A stretch of DNA of 64,000 nt from positions 1 through 64,000 of the forward strand of contig MGUK01000095.1 of NCBI GenBank assembly GCA_001799995.1, written 5' to 3'. The stretch is from Elusimicrobia bacterium GWF2_62_30. Lineage in GTDB: Bacteria > Elusimicrobiota > Elusimicrobia > Elusimicrobiales > UBA9959. Numbering within the stretch: the stretch's first letter is position 1; every line of letters begins with the position of its first letter. The notes below the pieces were generated by a model. That model saw only the letters and a program-made list of their open reading frames with translations. It ran no database searches and was not told the origin of the DNA. Shown here in pieces: positions 58,461 through 64,000 of the stretch. The translations under genes were made by a program, and so were the position numbers.

Positions 58461-59486
58461 TCAGTTCGCCTGCCTCGCGAGCAGCATCATGAAAACGGCT
58501 TCCGCGAAGCGGGCGCGGTCGAATTCTATCTTCTTGGTCTTCTTTATGGTGGCGCCGTGGTCCACACCGGGGATCTTGATGTAGTCCGTCCCCGGCAGGA
58601 TGGCGCTGTCCACGGTCACGAGGCCGTCGTTCTTCAGGCCCTGCTTCAACATCCAGTTGCGCAGGGGCCGCAGACCGGTGTCCTGGTCTTTCTCCGAAGG
58701 GTCCTTCCAGGTGGCTACAGAAATTATCGGCACGGCGCTTATTACCGAGCTGACGGCCGCCGCATTGTTTTCCAGGTAGGCTTTCCTGTCGGCCGTGGTC
58801 AGGTTTATCATCGAATCGATGCTGCCGCCCACGCGCTCCAGGAAGCGCGACAGCGGCCCGGCGATGCCGCGGTGCTCCATCACGTAATCGGCCACAGGGG
58901 TGCCGAGGAAAGGGATCTGGCACATCACCACGCCGCGCACTTTAGGGGCCAGCTCCTGCTCCGCCACCAGCGCTTCCAGCACGTCCAGGCCGCCCTTGCT
59001 GGAGCCCACTATCATCACCGGCTTATCCGAAGCCTTGATGGCCGCCGAAATTATAGCCGCGTTCACCTGCACGGAGGATTCAGATTTCATGGAAAGAAGT
59101 TCGTATTCGGCGCCGATGCTTTTCAGCCAGGCTATCTGTTCCGCGAAATGAGGCTTGGGTTTAGCGGCGGGCTTCTTTTTCGCCAGCGGGAGCTTGCTCT
59201 TGTCGAGGTTGGAGAACAGGCCGGAAACCAGGATGAATTTGTACGCTTTAAGTTTCTGCGTCCCTTCGGGGTTCTTCGTGCCGGCCTTTTCAAAAGCGGC
59301 AGCGTATTCGGCGGTAGCATCCAGGCCGTTGACCCGCGCCGGTGCGGCGGCAGCAACGGGAGCGGGAACCGGGGCGTTGGTGCCGGACTTCAATTGTTCA
59401 AGAGAAAGTGTCTGGGCTGAAGCCGCGGCAGCCCCCAGGAGGAGCGAGGCCGACACCAGGAAAGCTGCTGTTCTTATGTTCCGCAT
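58461..59486 (-). CDS. Secreted lipase-like alpha/beta hydrolase
   Basis: 341 residues, signal peptide MRNIRTAAFLVSASLLLGAAAASA, an Ala/Pro-rich linker, then an alpha/beta hydrolase core (about 80-340): YKFILVSGLFSN, nucleophile Ser in VGSSKGGLDVLEAL, CQIPFLGTPVADYVMEH and a C-terminal GVDHGATI with the likely catalytic His. The pattern fits triacylglycerol-lipase/esterase folds. The promoter carries tandem CTGGGYC elements. SD AAGGAG. Confidence 0.75.
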   Translation of the reverse strand: MRNIRTAAFLVSASLLLGAAAASAQTLSLEQLKSGTNAPVPAPVAAAAPARVNGLDATAEYAAAFEKAGTKNPEGTQKLKAYKFILVSGLFSNLDKSKLPLAKKKPAAKPKPHFAEQIAWLKSIGAEYELLSMKSESSVQVNAAIISAAIKASDKPVMIVGSSKGGLDVLEALVAEQELAPKVRGVVMCQIPFLGTPVADYVMEHRGIAGPLSRFLERVGGSIDSMINLTTADRKAYLENNAAAVSSVISAVPIISVATWKDPSEKDQDTGLRPLRNWMLKQGLKNDGLVTVDSAILPGTDYIKIPGVDHGATIKKTKKIEFDRARFAEAVFMMLLARQAN

Positions 59487-59514
59487 TCGAGTCTCCTTAA
59501 CTTCGCGATATTAA

Positions 59515-59581
59515 AGTATACCCCGCGCCCGTGCCCCCGCCAAGCGCCAACGGGCCCAGGCCCGGGTGGTAAAGGACCCAG
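59515..59581 (-). promoter_or_regulatory. Promoter with tandem CTGGGYC elements
   Basis: Minus strand: TATACT (59520-59515), 17 bp, TTGGCG (59543-59538), 7 bp, CTGGGCCCG (59559-59551) and a second CTGGGTCCT starting at 59581, 22 bp upstream. This is the same geometry as at 5940-6006. Confidence 0.65.
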
Positions 59582-59631
59582 CCCCCGGGGACCACTTAGC
59601 TGTTTTTATATATAATCCTTTTGACGCTTTT

Positions 59632-60390
59632 ATGCTTTCTATGCTTCGCCGGCCGGTTTTTATTCTGTGGACAGCCCTCCTGCTTTTGCCGCTGAGCAGG
59701 ATGGGGCTGCAGCTTGCCCGGCTGGGCGGTGCGTCGGCGGGGCTTGAGAAGAATTCGGCCCTGCTGGCCGCCAACGACCGCGAGGCCGCGGCCCTTGAGA
59801 GCGAGATCCGTTCCGGCGCCGAAGAGGCCGCCTTCTTCAACGACATCCTCGCCATCTACCCCGAGAACAAAAGCTACCTGCGCACCCAGAAAGCCATTTC
59901 CGACGAGGTGGGCGCCCTGCGGCGCGAGGCCGGCGCGCGCCTGGGCGGCAGGCTGCACATAGCCGTGGACACCAAAGCCAACAAGCTTTACCTCAAGAAG
60001 GGGCTGCGCCTGCTCTGGGAGGCCGACTGTTCCGTGGGCCAGGGCGGCACGGTAAAGGACAAAAAGACCGGCCGCACCTGGCAGTTCGCCACGCCGCGCG
60101 GGGAATTCCGCGTGCTGACCAAGATAGACAGCCCGGCCTGGATAAAGCCGGATTGGGCTTACGTCGAGAACAAAGAGCCGGTGCCGCCGCCCGGCGACCC
60201 CTCCCGGAAGGTGGAGGGGGAACTGGGCAAATTCGCGCTGGACATCGGCGACGGGTATCTTCTGCACGGGACGAAGAACGAGGAGGCCCTGGGCCGGCCC
60301 GTGTCCCACGGCTGCATAAGGCTGGGGTCCGAGGCGCTGGAGAAACTTTACAAAGCGGTCCCGGTCGGGACCAGGGTGTACATTTACTGA
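59632..60390 (+). CDS. L,D-transpeptidase (YkuD domain)
   Basis: 252 residues from the ATG at 59632 (59641 is also possible); the extension to 59566 lacks support. One N-terminal membrane helix (about 8-28), a coiled segment, then a YkuD domain (about 105-250): LHIAVDTKANKLYLKKG, TPRGEFRVLTK, the His in YLLHGTKN and the active-site SHGCIRLG with Cys. It forms 3-3 crosslinks in peptidoglycan or attaches proteins to it. TATAAT at 59611-59616. The next gene starts inside its stop codon. Confidence 0.9.
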   Translation: MLSMLRRPVFILWTALLLLPLSRMGLQLARLGGASAGLEKNSALLAANDREAAALESEIRSGAEEAAFFNDILAIYPENKSYLRTQKAISDEVGALRREAGARLGGRLHIAVDTKANKLYLKKGLRLLWEADCSVGQGGTVKDKKTGRTWQFATPRGEFRVLTKIDSPAWIKPDWAYVENKEPVPPPGDPSRKVEGELGKFALDIGDGYLLHGTKNEEALGRPVSHGCIRLGSEALEKLYKAVPVGTRVYIY

Positions 60391-61163
60391 TGGAACTTAA
60401 AGAGAAACTTCCCGGGAAGTTGCGGGGGCCGCTGCTGGCCGTGCTTGGCGCGGCCCTGCTGGCGCTGCTCTGGTACGCCGACCGCGAAGTTACGTCCCGG
60501 CTGGCCGCGGCGCGCGCCGACCTGGCGCGGCTGGAAGCGTCCGTGGCGGTTTCCTCCGCTTCGCTGGAAGACCTGCGCGCCATGCGCGACCTGAAGCTTA
60601 AGGACCTGGCGGATCATAAGAAGGCCCTTATGGACCGGGCCCGGTCCAAGAAAGCGGTTTACGAGACCGGCGTAGCCCTGCAGGAGGAAAAGCGCCTCCT
60701 GGAAAAACAGCTGGAGATAATGACCACGTACCTGCAGATCAAAGAGGAGACCGGCAAGATCTCCCTGATGCGCGGGGACCATTCGCTTAAGGATTTCCCG
60801 TTTTCCTTTACGCCGCCGAAGGCTTTCGGGGGCGCCGCGAACATGCCCGCCTCCGCGCGCGTCGTCTCCAAGGAGCGCTTCGCCCACCCGGAGCGGGGCA
60901 AGGTGCAGGCGGATGACGGCAAGCTGACCTGGGAGCCGCCGCAGGTGGGCAAAGACCCGCGCAGCGGCGGGCTGGGGGAATACGTACTGTTCACCGACGG
61001 CCCGCTGATAGTGCACGGTCCTCCCCCGAATAAAACCCTTCACGAGGCCTACCCGCATATCTGCGCCGGGGTTACCGCCTACACGGCCAAAAGGCTCTTT
61101 GAAAGCACGTTCATCGGTACAAAGATAATTTACGAGGCGAAGAAGAAAACGCCCGCCCGCTGA
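60390..61163 (+). CDS. Divergent L,D-transpeptidase-like membrane protein
   Basis: 257 residues; ATG overlaps the upstream TGA. One membrane helix (about 12-30), a long coiled coil (about 32-115), then a region whose end aligns with the upstream YkuD domain: EYVLFTDGPLIVHGPPP against GDGYLLHGTKN, and YPHICAGVTAYTAKRLFES against VSHGCIRLGSEALEKLYKA. The His and Cys are kept, but the conserved Gly before Cys and the Arg after it are lost. It may be a partner or altered-specificity enzyme. Confidence 0.65.
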   Translation: MELKEKLPGKLRGPLLAVLGAALLALLWYADREVTSRLAAARADLARLEASVAVSSASLEDLRAMRDLKLKDLADHKKALMDRARSKKAVYETGVALQEEKRLLEKQLEIMTTYLQIKEETGKISLMRGDHSLKDFPFSFTPPKAFGGAANMPASARVVSKERFAHPERGKVQADDGKLTWEPPQVGKDPRSGGLGEYVLFTDGPLIVHGPPPNKTLHEAYPHICAGVTAYTAKRLFESTFIGTKIIYEAKKKTPAR

Positions 61164-61176
61164 ACCGGGTAAAAAA

Positions 61177-61209
61177 AACCGTCCCCGAGGGGGGACGGTT
61201 CTTTTTTTT
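61177..61209. terminator. Intrinsic terminator, probably bidirectional
   Basis: Perfect 10-bp stem AACCGTCCCC / GGGGACGGTT, loop GAGG, A run before and eight T after, between convergent genes. Confidence 0.93.
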
Positions 61210-61225
61210 GCCGCGGTGGGCGTCT

Positions 61226-62263
61226 TTAGAAGCCGACTTTCACATTGGTGTTGTCCGCGGGCGCCGCGGGGGGTTCCACTTTCACATCCACCACATCGGC
61301 CTTGGCCTTTTCGTTGGCTATAGCCTTGTCCTTAGGGATGTTTTTGACGATAGCGTCCAGCATCTTGGTTACCGCTTCGCCCTTGCCTTCCTTCTGGCCT
61401 ACCTGGTAGGAGACCGTGCAGCCCGCGGGGCCCTTTACGAAGTCGGTGCCGCCGCGGACCAGGATGCCTTCTATCAGCTTGGTCTCGGCGTTGAAGACCG
61501 CCGAGCCTGAATTGCCGCCGAAGGTGTCCAGGTCGGTCATGAAGAAGTACCTGGCGGAAGCGTCGCGGATGCTGGCGCCGCCGGCAAGCTTGAGCGGCAG
61601 GCCCACCGGGTGGCCTATCACGAACAGCTTGGTGTCCTTCACCAGTTTCTGCTTGCGGTTGACGGGCAGCGCCTTGTGGCCGGACACTTTCTTGTCCAGC
61701 TGCACCAGGGCGAAGTCGGGGCCGGGCCCGCCGTTGACCATGTTGCCGATGAGCACGGCCACGGTGTTGACGAAGTTGGTGGGCTGGGTGCCGAGGTTGC
61801 GCTTTATGATCTTCTTGCAGCCGTAAACGTCAGAGGCGGGCACCGTGGTGACGGCGGCTTCGCCTTCCTTCTTTACCTTGTAGCCGAACACGAACTTGGT
61901 GTCCGCGCACTTGGCGTCGTCGGTGATGCAGTGGCCGGCCGTCATTACTACGTCCGGACCTACCAGCGTGCCGGAGCAGAACGCGCCGATGGGCTGCGCG
62001 CGGAACTTCTCATTGGGGCAGAGGTTGAGCGCGCTGCCGAAGTTCATGGTGGCCAGCTTGAAGTCCGAGCCGGAAGCGGTAAGGTTCTTGGCTTCCCAGA
62101 GCGAAACCACCGAGTCGGCCAGCTTCTGCAGGTCGGCGGTAGCTTCGTGGTACTCCAGGCGGTTGTCCTCGCCGTAGATGCTCTTCCCCACGGCGGACGA
62201 CAGTACGGGCAGCGCCGCGGAAAGGAGCGTAAGACTGAAGAATACATGCAGCATTCGTTTCAT
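61226..62263 (-). CDS. Secreted trypsin-like serine protease (paralogue)
   Basis: 345 residues from the ATG at 62263, which has a strong SD (GGGAGGA). Signal peptide MKRMLHVFFSLTLLSAALPVLSSA. Triad His111 (MTAGHC), Asp183 (GPDFALVQLD) and Ser252 (GGNSGSAV). The mature N-terminus GKSIYGEDNRLEYHEA mirrors that of the protease at 21410. The tail is acidic and Pro-rich and may be a pro- or sorting segment. Own promoter; single gene. Confidence 0.9.
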   Translation of the reverse strand: MKRMLHVFFSLTLLSAALPVLSSAVGKSIYGEDNRLEYHEATADLQKLADSVVSLWEAKNLTASGSDFKLATMNFGSALNLCPNEKFRAQPIGAFCSGTLVGPDVVMTAGHCITDDAKCADTKFVFGYKVKKEGEAAVTTVPASDVYGCKKIIKRNLGTQPTNFVNTVAVLIGNMVNGGPGPDFALVQLDKKVSGHKALPVNRKQKLVKDTKLFVIGHPVGLPLKLAGGASIRDASARYFFMTDLDTFGGNSGSAVFNAETKLIEGILVRGGTDFVKGPAGCTVSYQVGQKEGKGEAVTKMLDAIVKNIPKDKAIANEKAKADVVDVKVEPPAAPADNTNVKVGF

Positions 62264-62292
62264 TTGATCCTCCCTCAACAGATTCTCCCCAT

Positions 62293-62322
62293 GTTATATC
62301 CTTTGCGGTTGTCCGATGTCAA
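62293..62322 (-). promoter_or_regulatory. Promoter of the second secreted protease
   Basis: Minus strand: TTGACA (62322-62317), 18 bp, TATAAC (62298-62293). The same hexamers as for the paralogue at 21338, but without the CTGGGYC element. Confidence 0.7.
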
Positions 62323-62448
62323 GTGCGTTTGCGCTGTTCGCGCGCATTGCGCTACGCGCTGCTATTATGCGGCGTAATTGCCTGCCCACAAATTAGGCGA
62401 AAATAATTTAAACTGCCATTATTTCATCCCGATCATGCAGCTTGGGCC

Positions 62449-62477
62449 TTGACATACCGGGAAATTTCTGATATACT
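62449..62477 (+). promoter_or_regulatory. Promoter of the marR-like gene
   Basis: TTGACA (62449-62454), 17 bp, TATACT (62472-62477); TTGGGCC abuts the -35. Confidence 0.8.
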
Positions 62478-62508
62478 TTGGATACTGAATGATTTATAGT
62501 TCAAACCT

Positions 62509-62949
62509 ATGAGCCTCGAAAACAAAGCACGCGAACTCTCCGACTGCATGCACGCCATTATGGCGGAGACCCATCTTAACGATAAGAAATTGATAAACAT
62601 TTTTTCCGCCTTCAGCCCCCAGGAATTCCACGTGCTGATGACGGTAGGACATGCGGGGAATTGCATTATGAGCGATATCGCCGCCAGGATGCAGCTTTCT
62701 TTGAGCAGCATTACCGGTATCGTCGATAAACTGGAGGCCAAGAAGATCGTAAGGCGTGTCCGCTCGGGAGAGGATCGCCGCATCGTGCAGGTCGTTCTCA
62801 CGGATGAGGGGAATAAGGTTTATCAGACGGCGCGGGAAGGGCATCTTGAAATGGTGCGTAATCATCTTAATGCGCTCAGTCCCCAGGAGCAGGACGTATT
62901 CATTGCATTGTTCAGAAAAATTGCGGCTACGATCAAGGAGCGGAAATAG
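62509..62949 (+). CDS. MarR-family transcriptional regulator
   Basis: 146 residues. Winged helix-turn-helix of the MarR type: SPQEFHVLMTVGHAGNCIMSDIAARMQLSLSSITGIVDKLEAKKIVRRVRSGEDRRIVQVVLTDEG (given here as family pattern over residues 36-101), with a helical dimer end. Such proteins usually repress an adjacent efflux operon and release DNA on binding a small molecule. The TolC-type gene 131 bp downstream is the obvious candidate target. No SD is seen. Confidence 0.9.
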   Translation: MSLENKARELSDCMHAIMAETHLNDKKLINIFSAFSPQEFHVLMTVGHAGNCIMSDIAARMQLSLSSITGIVDKLEAKKIVRRVRSGEDRRIVQVVLTDEGNKVYQTAREGHLEMVRNHLNALSPQEQDVFIALFRKIAATIKERK

Positions 62950-63080
62950 ACGGTATTTTTTTTACCCAAAATACTTCAATTTATAAATAATTCTATATCG
63001 AAAACATATAGGTAATGAACAGATAGCGCAGGCACAGAATACGCAAAGATCTTGGAGAGGTTACTCGGTAGTTATATTTT

Positions 63081-64000
63081 ATGCGACACATCACAAACCA
63101 GGCACTGTTAAAACATTTGTCATACATAGCGGTCTCCCTGCTCATCGCCGGGCTATCCGCCGCAAGCGCCGCCGCCGAGACGCTGACACTTACGGATTAC
63201 CTCGGGCAGGTAAGCGCCAACAACTGGAGTTACCAAGGCTCCCAACGCCAAAAAACCGGCTCGGACGCCCGCAAGCGGGAGGCCGACCTGGTCTTCAGCC
63301 CGTCCTTCTTCACGGAAGTGCAGCTAGCCTCGGACAAGAAGGAACCTGACATGGGCATGGCCGGGGTGACCACCTATAAGGAACTTAAAAGCGAGACGTA
63401 TGCCGCAGGGGTAAGCCAGACTTACCCCACCGGCACAAGGGCAAAACTTTATTACTCACTGAACCATTACAGCTACCTTTACGGCGGCTCGCAGGACATG
63501 CGGTATTATTCCGCCAGCCCCGTGGTGGAACTGACCCAGCCGCTGTGGCAGAACTACGGCGGCAGGGCGGACAAAGACAACGAGGAATCCACCCGCGCGC
63601 AGGCGGAAGCCGACGCCTGGAACGCCGAGAGCGACCTGAGGACCTTGCTGGTCAACGCGGAGAAGTCATATTGGGACCTGGCGACGTCCAGGGAATTGGT
63701 GCAGGTGCGCAGCAAGGCTATGGAAGAGGCCCAGGCCATCTACGATTATGTCGGCAAGCGGGCCAACATGAATCTGACCGACAGATCCGACGTGCTGCAG
63801 GCGCGCGCCTCGCTGGAGACCGCGCGGCTCAACCTTAAGAGCGCCACGCATAACGAAGCCGCTGCGCTGCGCGCGTTTAAAGCTAACGCCAACATGGGAG
63901 AGGCCGACCAGGTACCGGAACTTATGCAGTTGAATTGGGATAAAGTAAGGGCGCTGCCGGACCCTGTCTGGGTAAGAGGCAACAGGGCGGACGTAAAAGC
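63081..64000 (+). CDS. TolC-family outer-membrane efflux protein (3' end outside window)
   Basis: Open for 306 codons from the ATG at 63081 to the window edge. Signal peptide (HLSYIAVSLLIAGLSAASAAAE), then TolC-like helices and strands: LTLTDYLGQVSANN, VVELTQPLWQNYGGRADKDNEE, LLVNAEKSYWDLATSRELVQVR and RASLETARLNL. It would form the outer-membrane duct of an RND, ABC or MFS pump; the remaining pump genes should lie beyond 64000. SD GGAGAGG is 20-25 bp upstream, rather far from this ATG. Confidence 0.85.
   Translation, partial: MRHITNQALLKHLSYIAVSLLIAGLSAASAAAETLTLTDYLGQVSANNWSYQGSQRQKTGSDARKREADLVFSPSFFTEVQLASDKKEPDMGMAGVTTYKELKSETYAAGVSQTYPTGTRAKLYYSLNHYSYLYGGSQDMRYYSASPVVELTQPLWQNYGGRADKDNEESTRAQAEADAWNAESDLRTLLVNAEKSYWDLATSRELVQVRSKAMEEAQAIYDYVGKRANMNLTDRSDVLQARASLETARLNLKSATHNEAAALRAFKANANMGEADQVPELMQLNWDKVRALPDPVWVRGNRADVK

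Noticed and set aside
60153-60389. Start of the second L,D-transpeptidase-like protein at 60153
   Set aside because: That stretch is an out-of-frame reading of the upstream transpeptidase; the ATG overlapping its stop at 60390 starts a clean membrane helix.

Overview
The window is one contiguous stretch of a high-GC bacterial chromosome with closely spaced genes. There is no phage, insertion sequence or CRISPR array. The gene content points to a Gram-negative, probably fermentative bacterium: outer-membrane barrels, TolC, a phosphate-regulated porin, lipoproteins, a Buk/Ptb butyrate branch, type IV pilin and many secreted proteins of unknown family. A stand-alone short pilin with a GFTLVEL cleavage site, together with the many short secreted hypotheticals, would fit Elusimicrobiota. 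That assignment is an inference from gene style; no rRNA is present to test it.

Layout. 1-5.1 kb: a truncated FN3-repeat secreted protein, a secreted propeller-like protein, then butyrate kinase, phosphate butyryltransferase and a SEC-C protein. 5.1-9.1 kb: a secreted unknown and, divergently, a periplasmic-TPR/cytoplasmic Ser/Thr kinase, then a cluster of palindromic repeats. 9.1-20.2 kb: a nitronate monooxygenase-like protein, a degenerate 5'-nucleotidase/outer-membrane fusion, threonine dehydrogenase, a TPR lipoprotein, a REC-REC-PPDK_N protein and a GNAT. 20.3-29.7 kb: a PfkB kinase and then a run of exported proteins (trypsin-like protease, ComEC-like MBL, barrel protein, PAP2 phosphatase, peptidylarginine-deiminase-like enzyme). 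29.8-37.2 kb: two tandem diguanylate cyclases, SppA, a Yip1-like membrane protein, NAD(P)H-hydrate epimerase, a response regulator, and an alpha-amylase broken by a one-base frameshift. 37.2-48.2 kb: TilS and a complete phosphate regulon (PhoB, PhoR, porin, PstS, PstC, PstA, PstB, PhoU, a DUF47 protein and Pit) with three matching 11-bp-repeat Pho boxes; a pilin gene sits inside it on the other strand. 48.3-56.9 kb: a membrane rubrerythrin-like protein, rhodanese, AlaRS, tRNA-Arg(CCG), a Ycf46-like AAA ATPase and an SDR. 57-64 kb: a candidate non-coding RNA built of CGGU repeats, another palindromic repeat, two secreted alpha/beta hydrolases, a canonical and a divergent L,D-transpeptidase-like protein, a second trypsin-like protease, and a MarR regulator before a TolC-type efflux gene that runs off the end.

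The most interesting signals are non-coding. (1) A strong promoter plus terminator frames about 300 nt carrying 23 copies of CGGT. (2) A shared element (CTGGGYCYT, then 7 bp, a weak -35, 17 bp, and a -10 usually TAAACT) lies before several genes for exported proteins, with a second copy exactly 22 bp upstream in two of them. (3) A 200-nt structured leader at 23.65-23.85 kb puts the Shine-Dalgarno and start codon into a hairpin with a competing upstream pairing. (4) A palindromic repeat family shows compensatory stem changes between copies. (5) The Pho boxes sit at identical spacing from a TAAACT -10, and several mRNAs look leaderless.
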